NCBI GenBank assembly: GCA_965221105.1
Contig: OZ244871.1
Location: 186,001-250,000, forward strand
Direction: 5' to 3'
Length of the DNA: 64,000 nt
From: GM7GCV1 sp965221105
GTDB taxonomy: Bacteria > Pseudomonadota > Gammaproteobacteria > Pseudomonadales > GM7GCV1
Shown: positions 44,390 to 52,088 of the stretch, piece after piece
Layout of the letters: the number at the start of each line of letters is the position of its first letter
Position numbering within the stretch: the first letter of the stretch is position 1
Notes under the pieces: generated by a model
Seen by the model: only the letters and a program-made list of their open reading frames with translations
Told to the model about the DNA's origin: nothing
Database searches by the model: none
Position numbers and translations under genes: made by a program

Positions 44390-46045
44390 GTGTCTCATAA
44401 AAAAAAGCGCGAATGTCTGTCTGTCCCCCAGTGGTGGAGGGAAGTTGTTGTGAGGAGTCAACAGCCAAGTGCAAGCGATACAGTGTGTATTGAGGAAGGG
44501 CGGGTCATCAGCGTGCGCGAACTTGACGAAAGATCAGCTAATTTGGCTCGAGGACTACTGTGCACGGGCGCCCAAAAAGGATCTCGAATCGGGATTCTTT
44601 TCCCTAATTGCCTGGACTGGATAGTCAGCTGGTTGGCGGTGCAGAGGATCGGCGGCATAGCTGTCTTAATGAGTACTTTTAGCTCACCTCGGGAGTTGGC
44701 GTACACACTTTCCCATGCGGACGTATTTATGCTGCTTGCAACACAAAAATACTTGAACAATGACTATGCAGAACGATTGCAAACAGCCATACCTGAGCTC
44801 AGTGAATGTGGGGATGAGCTTCATTTGTCCAATTGTCCGTATCTTCGCAGTATTTGGATCGATGCGGAAAAAAGCTGGAGCAGAGGAACACTTGCGGATC
44901 TTGAGGATTTAGGTGCTGAGAATGATCAATGTTCCGGGCAGCTGCTTGAACACATAGAAGCCAATGTTTCTCCTGCTGATTTGAGTGTACTGCTGTATAC
45001 GTCGGGGAGCACATCATTACCAAAAGCTGTGTTACATACTCAGTTTACGGTTGTGGACATGCCACGCTTCCTTTCTGAGTCTGGAGCGATGATTCCTTTC
45101 GAGCAGACAGCTGGCGATCGGTCATTGATTACGAACCCGTACTTCTGGGTAGGTGGGTTCATAGCCATGATTGGCACTATAGAAAACGGTGCCACTGTTG
45201 TTTGTCAGCGCGACCTTTCTCCCGCGGGTTGTTTACGTGCTATTCAGAGCGGTGAAGTGAACAGCGTGAGCGGTAATATGAACTTTGTCCGAGCGATGCT
45301 GGATCTACCCAATTATCGCGAGGGTGATTTCGACGCGCTTAAGCCACAAAATGCCCTTCAGCTGGGCTATTTTGATCCGGACTACAATCATATCCAATCA
45401 GCTAGTTTGGCCATGACTGAGACCTTTGGACCTCATACAGGTGTTGAAAAGAAAACGGACTATCTTAAGCTTTTTGGCAATGCGCTTGGGGTGCCATTAG
45501 GAGATATGCAGACAAAGATTGTCGACCCTGAAAGTGGCATTGAGCTTGAAGCAGGCATTAAAGGCGAGCTGTGCGTCAGGGGCAATTGGTTAATGGAGGG
45601 ATTCTACAAGCGATTAAGACACGAAGTATTTGACGCCGACGGGTACTATCATACTGGCGATGAATGTGAGTTGGATGAAGCGAATTGTCTGTATTTTCAT
45701 GCACGTCTGGGCTCGATGATTAAAACACGTGGTGCCAATGTTTCACCCCTAGAAGTAGAGGCGGCGCTGTTGGGAATCGAAGGGGTCGTCGAAACAGCTG
45801 TGCTCGGTTTGAAAGATGAAGCTGCTGGACAAAAAGTTGTTGCCGTAATTGCGAAGGGGCAGGCTCAGATGCTTGAAGTCGATACGATACGCCGCCATTT
45901 ACTGGGCGAGTTATCGGCTTTTAAGGTACCGAAAGAATTTTACTTCGTCGATCGCGAAGATTTGCCACGCACTCCAAGTCAGAAAATTAAAAAGCCCGAA
46001 CTGATTTCGATGATTGAGCGGGGGGAGCTTGTCGCGGCACAATAG
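44390..46045 (+). CDS. Acyl-CoA synthetase (AMP-dependent ligase)
   Basis: A complete 551-residue class I adenylate-forming enzyme that should convert a carboxylic acid, ATP and CoA to acyl-CoA. The GTG start at 44390 is preceded by the ribosome site AGGAG. Motifs: phosphate loop LLYTSGSTSLPKAVLHTQF (the usual GxPKG reads SLPKAV), the A5 region SLAMTETFGPHTG, YYHTGDECELDEANCLYFHA, KTRGANVSPLEVEAALLGIE, and the C-terminal catalytic lysine segment PRTPSQKIKKPEL. The last 96 residues, together with the palindromic element behind it, are duplicated at 48712-49070. It probably serves the same catabolic route as the acyl-CoA dehydrogenase at 52089. Confidence 0.92.
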   Translation: MSHKKKRECLSVPQWWREVVVRSQQPSASDTVCIEEGRVISVRELDERSANLARGLLCTGAQKGSRIGILFPNCLDWIVSWLAVQRIGGIAVLMSTFSSPRELAYTLSHADVFMLLATQKYLNNDYAERLQTAIPELSECGDELHLSNCPYLRSIWIDAEKSWSRGTLADLEDLGAENDQCSGQLLEHIEANVSPADLSVLLYTSGSTSLPKAVLHTQFTVVDMPRFLSESGAMIPFEQTAGDRSLITNPYFWVGGFIAMIGTIENGATVVCQRDLSPAGCLRAIQSGEVNSVSGNMNFVRAMLDLPNYREGDFDALKPQNALQLGYFDPDYNHIQSASLAMTETFGPHTGVEKKTDYLKLFGNALGVPLGDMQTKIVDPESGIELEAGIKGELCVRGNWLMEGFYKRLRHEVFDADGYYHTGDECELDEANCLYFHARLGSMIKTRGANVSPLEVEAALLGIEGVVETAVLGLKDEAAGQKVVAVIAKGQAQMLEVDTIRRHLLGELSAFKVPKEFYFVDREDLPRTPSQKIKKPELISMIERGELVAAQ

Positions 46046-46052
46046 TCTTATG

Positions 46053-46118
46053 GTAACTACTCACCCCCTTGGCATCATAGGGAAGCGGTTCTATGATGTC
46101 AAGGGGGTGAGTAGTTAC
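46053..46118. mobile_element. 66-bp palindromic miniature IS66 element, copy A
   Basis: GTAACTACTCACCCCC at one end faces GGGGGTGAGTAGTTAC at the other, and the whole unit folds back on itself (CATCATAG ... CTATGATG inside). Both arms derive from the IS66 left end. It starts 8 bases after the ligase stop codon and may act as a transcription terminator or mRNA-stabilising hairpin. Confidence 0.85.
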
Positions 46119-46716
46119 ACCGTAATTTCCTTTACTAACATTCGTCATGCCCGCTTGCAGCATTTCTATCTGCAACATCAGCCCTGGTTGTTTAAGTATT
46201 TGTGAAAAAAATTAGGCAGTAGCGCGGATGCCGAAAGCATCTGCCAGCTTATTTTTTTTGCCTGTGCGAAAAACCAGAAACGTTAGACAGCTTATACAGT
46301 CCGTGGCTCACAACCGTAGCGAATCGTCTGTGAATCGACCATTTGCGGCATCAGGAGTGCGTGCGTAAAAAGCTGGAGCTGCTACACCCACCACCTGCGA
46401 ATCACCCAGAGTCTGAAACGGAATTTGAGTCTCGCGTTATCGCAACAACCACGTTTGCTTTGCCACACAAGACCGGATAAACAGCTCGCCAATCAACAAA
46501 CATTGAAGGCCATCAACACCCGATTACAGTCACTACCCGCCAACGCCAGCAGTATCCTTAATAGGTTACCGTTTACACGACCAAACTGGCCCACAACTGT
46601 CACAGCACTAAGATGTCTCCATTACAACCGTACGAAACCACTTGCGGGATGCTTCAAAGAAGCTATCTGATTTAGCGGCTTCTATTTGATGGCTTTGGCA
46701 GGCTGATCTTTTGCGT
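46119..46716. other. Degenerate stretch, possible LuxR-type HTH remnant
   Basis: Bases 46151-46196 recur at 50614-50659. A weak hairpin with a T run lies at 46226-46262 (GATGC / GCATC). Around 46595-46690 one plus frame reads QLSQH, stop, DVSITTVRNHLRDASKKLSD, like the C-terminal helix-turn-helix of a LuxR-type regulator. No intact gene. Confidence 0.4.
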
Positions 46717-47118
46717 TTAGGGATCCACCCAGTTTTCGAGAATAAGGTTACCCACTCGTTTGAATTCTTTAATATCATTGCTTACGAGTGTATGGCCGAG
46801 AGATCGAGCATGGGCAGCAATCCACAAATCGTTATTGCCGATAAGCGTGCCTCTTGCTGCCAGATCAGCCCTAATATCTGCGTACTCTTTAGCAACATCT
46901 AAACCAGCAGGCAGTACTGGAATATAATTGACCAGCTCTTCAAGTATATTAAGGGCTTTCTTTGAATTATTGCTCCTTAAAGCGCCATATTCGAGTTCAC
47001 CGTAGGTAACAAGCGACATGGCAACTGACCCAATCGAGAGCTTCTCGAACTTTTCAAAAACGGATACCGGTTTCTTTTTAATGATATAGATACAGATGTT
47101 GGTATCCAGCATATACAT
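46717..47118 (-). CDS. vapC: VapC PIN-domain ribonuclease toxin
   Basis: A 133-residue PIN protein. The acidic active-site residues are visible in MLDTNICIYIIKKK (first D), the glutamate in TYGELEYGALRS, the NNDLWIAAHA motif (D) and the final SNDIKEFKRV (N/D). It should cleave tRNA or rRNA when freed from VapB. It starts 2 bases after vapB on the same strand. The gene appears intact. Confidence 0.93.
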   Translation of the reverse strand: MYMLDTNICIYIIKKKPVSVFEKFEKLSIGSVAMSLVTYGELEYGALRSNNSKKALNILEELVNYIPVLPAGLDVAKEYADIRADLAARGTLIGNNDLWIAAHARSLGHTLVSNDIKEFKRVGNLILENWVDP

Positions 47119-47120
47119 AA

Positions 47121-47348
47121 TTAGAAATCCTCCCTTTCTTGCGGACGGGAATCCTTCCGGCCGTTTTCCATAAAATCATTAGGCATCTCACAGATGAGTT
47201 TAAAAGCCGAACCCAGACTTTTCGGTTTGGGCTTCAGAATGACTTCATCGCCCCGTTTGAAAATCTCGAGTTCGGCAACATCAAAACGGAACTCTTTTGG
47301 GATTCTTACAGCTTGGCTGTTTCCAGACTGAAAAATTTTCGCTTTCAT
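47121..47348 (-). CDS. vapB: VapB AbrB-type antitoxin
   Basis: A 75-residue protein beginning MKAKIFQSGNSQAVRIPKEF, a textbook AbrB/SpoVT swapped-hairpin DNA-binding domain, followed by a toxin-binding tail rich in charged residues (NGRKDSRPQEREDF). It has a strong ribosome site (GGAGGG). It should repress its operon together with VapC through the palindrome upstream. Confidence 0.93.
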   Translation of the reverse strand: MKAKIFQSGNSQAVRIPKEFRFDVAELEIFKRGDEVILKPKPKSLGSAFKLICEMPNDFMENGRKDSRPQEREDF

Positions 47349-47369
47349 TTTTTACCCTCCTTTTTTCGA

Positions 47370-47383
47370 TATGTATATACATA
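47370..47383 (-). promoter_or_regulatory. Palindromic operator of vapBC
   Basis: TATGTATATACATA is a perfect 14-base palindrome 22 bases before the vapB start. A second TATATAC half-site follows at about 47388. It overlaps the likely -10 region, the usual position for VapBC autoregulation. Confidence 0.65.
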
Positions 47384-47447
47384 GAAGTATATACGCTAAA
47401 AAACTGGCGTCAACTTAAGGCTGCGATTTTCTAATACAAAAAAAACC

Positions 47448-47890
47448 GTAACTACTCGCCCCCCTCTCCTGCTTGATCATCGTGGCGGCGGTGCCGTTGA
47501 GTGCGATCTGGATGGCGGTCAGCGGATTGTAGCCCTGGTGGGCCATGGACTGGAGGGAGCTGGAGATTCGGCAGTGGGCCTGGGCGTGACGGAGGGTTCG
47601 GAAGCACCCGGAGACTGTCTGCTTGACCTTGTCCATGCAGATATCGCGCTCGGAGCGGGTGTTGGTGAACGGGGTGTCGGGGTCGCGGTCGCGGTCGCGG
47701 GCGAAGCGCAGCACCTCGGCGTTGGACTTGGCGATGCGCCCGCGCTGTCCGTCGAGGCGGGCAAGGGTCTTGGGAAGTTCCCGTATGGACTGGGTGAGGA
47801 TGGTTCGGTCGCGCGTGCGCACGGCCGTGAAGGCTGCCTCGTCGAGAGCCGTGGCGTCGAGTTCACTGACCCTTCGGCAGGTTCCGTTCA
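47448..47890 (-). mobile_element. IS66 right-end fragment, inverted
   Basis: It starts with GTAACTACTCGCCCCC. The minus-strand translation is the TnpC C-terminal region: DEAAFTAVRTRDRTILTQSI, QRGRIAKSNAEVLRFARDRD, PDTPFTNTRSERDICMDKVK, GCFRTLRHAQAHCRISSSLQ. The left part of the element is absent; the sequence changes at about 47890. Confidence 0.8.
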
Positions 47891-48059
47891 GGAACCAGTC
47901 CACTCCTGAATCGCGCCCTGAACCGGGCTGACACCCCCCTGTCCTCGACAGATGCTGAAGCACAATGGATGTCTGGTGAGTGCTGTCTGAAATCACATAT
48001 ACAAGAATGGCATATTGAAAGATCCCCGGACCCCGATCATCCTTCCGCGCCCCGTAGCT

Positions 48060-48290
48060 TCGAAGCAGCGAAAAAGCACTGGTTGAAATCAGTAACCAAT
48101 ATGAAGAAGAATGAGCTTGGCCTGCTAAAGTGGGATATTCTGCAGTCATCCCACAATCCACTGATTTTTTACTGTGTGGAAGAATTTGTCGATCAGGCGG
48201 CGATTAAGTTTCATCTGCAGCAAGACTACGTCAAACAAGCGGTTGAGGATGTCAATACGACAGCCGGAGTGCAGAAAACAGTTTTGTCGG
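48060..48290 (+). pseudogene. Antibiotic-biosynthesis-monooxygenase (ABM)-like remnant
   Basis: The reading NELGLLKWDILQSSHNPLIF YCVEEFVDQAAIKFHLQQDY is the typical core of small ABM/YgiN proteins (beta strand, helix, EE motif). The N-terminus and end run into unrelated DNA. After it (about 48370-48475) a short coding-like piece (VDMELDGDLAFGESEIEMSL) is also orphaned. Confidence 0.45.
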
Positions 48291-48711
48291 TAATACTCGC
48301 ACCAAGTTCAATAATCTATCTGCGGGATATGGAGGTCACTTATCATTTATTATCGACCAGCAGATAATTGGAGATATGGCCTGACATTCAGAAGCGAAGT
48401 CGATATGGAACTTGACGGTGATCTGGCCTTTGGTGAGAGCGAAATCGAGATGTCTCTCGAGTTGACCATGGGGTGATCCGTTGAACTGCTCATTGCCCAT
48501 TCACTGTCGCCGAAGTTGAACTTGGCCACCTCTGCATCGAATCGTTACTGGGGGCGGACTGATACCTTTAGGATCGGCTCCTAGGTGATTCCTGCAGGCC
48601 CGAAAATAGTTGGGTTCTCTTCTGTGTGGATGGAATATATGGACTCAACCGCCGAACTGCACTATGTGTACCTGATGTTCTGGCCCACCAGCATTGATAC
48701 AACAACCGTGC

Positions 48712-49000
48712 AGGCGCTGTTGGGAATCGAAGGAGTCGTCGAAACAGCTGTGCTCGGCTTGAAAGATGTAGCTGCTGGACAAAAAGTTGTTGCCGTAATT
48801 GCGAAGGGGCAGGCTCAGATGCTTGAAGTCGATACGATACGCCGTCATTTGCTGGGCGAGTTATCGGCTTTTAAGGTACCCAAAGAATTTTACTTCGTCG
48901 ATCGCGAAGATTTGCCACGCACGCCAAGTCAGAAAATTAAAAAGCCCGAACTGATTTCGATGATTGAGCGGGGGGGAGCTTGTCGCGGCACAATAGTCTT
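48712..49000 (+). pseudogene. Duplicate of the acyl-CoA synthetase 3' end
   Basis: From GCGCTGTTGGGAATCGAAGG on, the sequence repeats 45765-46052 with only a few substitutions. One extra G in the G run near 48972 shifts the last codons (ending GACRGTIVLW). It encodes only the C-terminal lid of the ligase and is joined upstream to unrelated DNA, so it is not a gene. Confidence 0.85.
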
Positions 49001-49003
49001 ATG

Positions 49004-49070
49004 GTAACTACTCGCCCCCTTGACATCATAGAAAGGCGGTTCTATGATTTAAAGGGGGGTGAGTAGTTAC
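49004..49070. mobile_element. 67-bp palindromic miniature IS66 element, copy B
   Basis: Same position relative to the ligase fragment and same flanks (GTCTTATG before, ACCGTAAT after) as copy A at 46053, so it was duplicated with the ligase end. Its inner part differs (TAGAAAGGCGG, ATTTAAAGG), showing divergence after duplication. Confidence 0.85.
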
Positions 49071-49089
49071 ACCGTAATTTACTAACATT

Positions 49090-49116
49090 CGTCATGCCCA
49101 CGAAGGCGGGCATCCA
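49090..49116. repeat. REP-like palindromic repeat, left copy
   Basis: CGTCATGCCCACGAAGGCGG GCATCCA has the form of the common short extragenic palindrome. An inverted, slightly longer copy lies at 50519-50548 and ends with GGTATGAC. The two bracket the RhuM-Fic gene and an hsdR fragment. Confidence 0.7.
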
Positions 49117-49199
49117 GTACTGTGCGCTTATCCTCAATATGCATACTCTCAACAGCGCTGTAACTGGCAAAATCAAAGTGGCATAGCAAGGGAGGCTAT

Positions 49200-50195
49200 A
49201 TGACCAACCCTATTGGAATTTATCAGACTGAGAGTGGTGAGACGACTTTAGAGGTCAAGCTAGACCAGGATACGGTTTGGCTGACCCAGGCTCAAATGTC
49301 TGAGTTGTTTGATGTTAAGCCCCAAAATATCACCATGCATCTTAAAAATATCTATGCAGAACAAGAGCTTGTGGAATCGGCAACCTGTAAGGATTTCTTA
49401 CAAGTTCAAACAGAGGGTGAGAGAAAAGTCAGCCGGAAGCGAAAGCACTATAGTTTAGATGCGATTATTTCTGTTGGTTATCGGGTAAATTCGTCGCAGG
49501 CTACACAATTCCGTATTTGGGCCACTCAAGTTTTGAAGAGGCATTTGGTTGAGGGTTATACCCTGAATCAACAGCGGTTGGCACAACGTGGCGTTGAAAT
49601 GGAGCAAGCACTAAGCTTGTTATCGTCTACCTTAGAGAACCAACAGCTAATTCAGCAAGAAGGTTTAACTGTTATCAGCGTGATTACCGAATACGCTCGC
49701 AGTTGGAGCCTGTTGCAGGCTTACGACGAGCAATCCCTGAGTGAAAGCCGTCAAAAACAAACTGAGATGCAGCCGCTGAATATGGATGATATTCTGCCTG
49801 CTATCGCTGACTTGAAAAAGGAACTGATGGACAAAGGTGAAGCGACCGAGTTATTTGGCCAGTTGCGCGGTGACGGTTTGGCTTCCGCCATTGGCACTAT
49901 TGAGCAGGGGTTTGGTGGCGAGCTGTTTTACCCCAATGTGGCCAGCCGGGCAGCAAACCTACTGTACCTGGTGATTAAAAACCACCCTCTAGCCGATGGT
50001 AACAAGCGAACTGGCTCGTTCCTGTTTTTGTGGTATTTGCGTTTGCATCAGGGTTTATTAGCTAAACCTGTCGAGCAGCTTGTTAATGACAATACACTTG
50101 TGGCACTGGCCTTGCTGGTGGCAGAAAGTCAACCGGATCAAAAAGAATTAATGATCCGGTTAATTGAGCATTTTATTGAGCTAAAAGCTGAATAG
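49200..50195 (+). CDS. RhuM-type N-terminal domain fused to Fic/Doc domain
   Basis: A 331-residue protein. Residues 1-110 are the RhuM-type region (LDQDTVWLTQAQMSELFDVK, then NITMHLKNIYAEQELVE and RKRKHYSLDAIISVGYRVNS). The C-terminal part is a Fic/Doc domain with HPLADGNKRTGSFLFLWYL, in which the Fic motif HxFx(D/A)GNKRxG has L in place of F; this is close to Doc-type kinases of death-on-curing systems. Such genes often lie inside type I restriction operons, and an hsdR start follows 2 bases downstream. It appears complete, with its ATG after GGGAGG. Confidence 0.88.
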   Translation: MTNPIGIYQTESGETTLEVKLDQDTVWLTQAQMSELFDVKPQNITMHLKNIYAEQELVESATCKDFLQVQTEGERKVSRKRKHYSLDAIISVGYRVNSSQATQFRIWATQVLKRHLVEGYTLNQQRLAQRGVEMEQALSLLSSTLENQQLIQQEGLTVISVITEYARSWSLLQAYDEQSLSESRQKQTEMQPLNMDDILPAIADLKKELMDKGEATELFGQLRGDGLASAIGTIEQGFGGELFYPNVASRAANLLYLVIKNHPLADGNKRTGSFLFLWYLRLHQGLLAKPVEQLVNDNTLVALALLVAESQPDQKELMIRLIEHFIELKAE

Positions 50196-50197
50196 GA

Positions 50198-50515
50198 GTG
50201 ACGTCTAGATGGTCAACCAACCAAACAAACGAACAGGCTCTGGAACAAGCCATTCAGCTTGCGCTGACCGGGCGCAGTATCGAATCGGTTAAAGAAGGGC
50301 AGAAAGAAGAGCAAAAAGGAGGCGCTGTAAGTGAAACCCCGGCTGACTATGTGGTGGAAAATAATGGTTTCAAGCTGGGTTTGCCCACGGACTTTAAGCT
50401 GCAATATGCGCTGGATGAAAAATTCTTCTGGCAATTTTTTGAAAATACTCAGGAGGATGAGCTTGAGAAAATTCAGCGTAATAACCTCAATGACTGGCAG
50501 CTTTGCCCCGGTTCG
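50198..50515 (+). pseudogene. Type I restriction HsdR, N-terminal fragment
   Basis: From GTG at 50198: STNQTNEQALEQAIQLALTG, GFKLGLPTDFKLQYALDEKF FWQFFENTQEDELEKIQRNN. This matches HsdR-like subunits up to about residue 105; then the REP-like repeat at 50519 interrupts it. It is a different hsdR from the one at 22419. Confidence 0.65.
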
Positions 50516-50518
50516 GGT

Positions 50519-50548
50519 GGCATCCTTCAGCGCCTTCGCGGGTATGAC
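50519..50548. repeat. REP-like palindromic repeat, right inverted copy
   Basis: GGCATCCTTCAGCGCCTTCG CGGGTATGAC is the inverted counterpart of 49090-49116 and marks the break in hsdR. Confidence 0.65.
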
Positions 50549-50613
50549 AACACCATTTAAACCATGCCATTATCAACACCTTCCAGAGCAAAGCCATTAC
50601 AGCCGAATGATGT

Positions 50614-50659
50614 CCGCTTGCAGCATTTCTATCTGCAACATCAGCCCTAGTTGTTTAAG
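50614..50659. repeat. 46-bp repeat shared with 46151-46196
   Basis: CCGCTTGCAGCATTTCTATC through TTGTTTAAG differs from the copy at 46151-46196 by one base. In the first copy it follows the ligase/palindrome unit directly; here 1.5 kb (RhuM-Fic, hsdR fragment, REP-like repeats) intervenes. Confidence 0.8.
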
Positions 50660-50737
50660 CAGACCCCCCTATTAAAATGTCCCGGGCTCCAGTGTTTTTC
50701 CAGAAATGATCGAGAGCATCGCGTTCAGCACATGAGG

Positions 50738-50840
50738 ATTCTTCCCATAGATGGTGATGTGGATCGATGATTGAGCGCTCAGGATTCAAAGCGGTTTCCT
50801 CTTGCACGCTCAGCCAATGTGTTGGTGAATCTGGGCTCAT
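50738..50840 (-). pseudogene. Amidohydrolase N-terminal fragment
   Basis: From the ATG at 50840: SVQEETALNPERSIIDPHHH LWEE. NPERSIIDPHHHLWE is the metal-binding HxH start of the amidohydrolase_2 family (TIM-barrel hydrolases and decarboxylases). About 35 residues remain, then the sequence diverges. It precedes the CMD gene by strand order and may have belonged to the same catabolic cluster. Confidence 0.6.
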
Positions 50841-50906
50841 GGGAAAATGGATGGTCTGCTGTGTGTACGCTAACTGTTTGGCAGCAGATACTCGTTTGCG
50901 AGACCG

Positions 50907-51668
50907 CTATTCAATTCCCGCCTTTTTCAAAGCCTCTGCCAAAATCGGCACTCCCACAGCCATGGATTGGTGGCTAATTGATGAGGTCAGAATCAATGTT
51001 TCAATAATATCCTGGCGGGTCGCACCTGCATCAAGTGCTGCTTCTATATGAATCTCTGCTCCGGAAGTCATCATTAAGGTACAGGAGCTATCGTATCCAA
51101 TGATCATTAACTCGATCAAACGATCGGATAATACCTTGAGGTTATTATTTCTTCTGAAGCTATCTATAAGTGATGCAGCGTATTCCGGGTCCATACGGTA
51201 AAACGCAGCCATTGGTGCCAGCGTGGGCTTGCCTTCGAAATTGGCTTTGAGAAGCTCGAATGCCGACTCCGACTCTTCATCGAGTAAATTGCGTTCTTCC
51301 ATAACACGTATGAAGCCCGGAGCGTTAGTGCTAAATGTATGAAAACCAACCCCTGAGCTTAGATGCAATGCAGCTAGGATTTCGGCCTTACTTGCGCCAA
51401 ATTCCAGTGCACGAGGAATATGTGTTTTTAGGCCGTCAACAGATAATGTGGAAATTGCAGCATTAACCACAATTAGAATAAGTTCGCGTTCTTTGGGTGT
51501 TAATGAGCCATTTTCCCAAGGGTAGCTTAAGTTAAATAGAATATAGGGGAAGTATTCGGGCGCGTTGTCCAACACTGTTTTCCACATGGACGGAAGTGCA
51601 AGCCCACCGGTTTTTTCAATATAGGCTTGTTCTAACGCATTTATATCGATGTCGTCGCTACTGATCAT
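50907..51668 (-). CDS. Carboxymuconolactone decarboxylase (CMD/AhpD-like) family protein, two domains
   Basis: A 253-residue protein with two CMD-type units: about 30-120 (LTPKERELILIVVNAAISTL, RALEFGASKAEILAALHLSS, with the CMD histidine in GVGFHTF) and about 165-250 (LSDRLIELMIIGYDSSCTLM, AALDAGATRQDIIETLILTS). The CxxC of AhpD peroxidases is absent, so a decarboxylase or lactonase-like role is more likely than peroxidase. It stands before the acyl-CoA dehydrogenase on the same strand with 420 bases between. Probably part of the ring-cleavage or organic-acid degradation cluster (inference). Confidence 0.88.
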   Translation of the reverse strand: MISSDDIDINALEQAYIEKTGGLALPSMWKTVLDNAPEYFPYILFNLSYPWENGSLTPKERELILIVVNAAISTLSVDGLKTHIPRALEFGASKAEILAALHLSSGVGFHTFSTNAPGFIRVMEERNLLDEESESAFELLKANFEGKPTLAPMAAFYRMDPEYAASLIDSFRRNNNLKVLSDRLIELMIIGYDSSCTLMMTSGAEIHIEAALDAGATRQDIIETLILTSSISHQSMAVGVPILAEALKKAGIE

Positions 51669-51735
51669 TGTTCTTCAGGCAGTGTCTGTTCTATTTAAGT
51701 ACTTTAATAGCTTATACCAAGGCCATCTTAGTTGC

Positions 51736-51958
51736 CTATTGCGTCACTATGGGTCGCGTAGGTGCGGGTGAAAGAAAATCATAACTGCAAAGGGTATCAG
51801 CAGGCCGCAATTGAGCCAGAAGGGCCGATTCATTGGCAATTGGAGGCACGACCGAGAATAGCGCTGCTCCTCCAATGCTAATACACATTGAAGAGAGGAA
51901 CAGCAGCGCAAAATGAAGTTTGGCTAGCGGCTCGATACTTGTTTCGATGGCACCGGGT
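51736..51958 (-). pseudogene. Membrane-protein remnant without start codon
   Basis: The minus frame is open for about 73 codons up to a TAG at 51736 and reads LHFALLFLSSMCISIGGAAL FSVVPPIANESALLAQLRPA, one or two membrane helices. No start codon or upstream homology is found, so it may be the end of a transporter. The rest of the 51669-52088 interval contains nothing recognisable. Confidence 0.35.
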
Positions 51959-52088
51959 CATAGGTGCTCATACAATTCCATCTTGATTCAGTTGGGCGTT
52001 GTGATGTGCGGGGGTTGCACCAGATAGAGGCAACGGCAGTCCAGCGTTACTGCACTTTCTGCCGCTGATTAAATCTTTCGGTCTCTTA

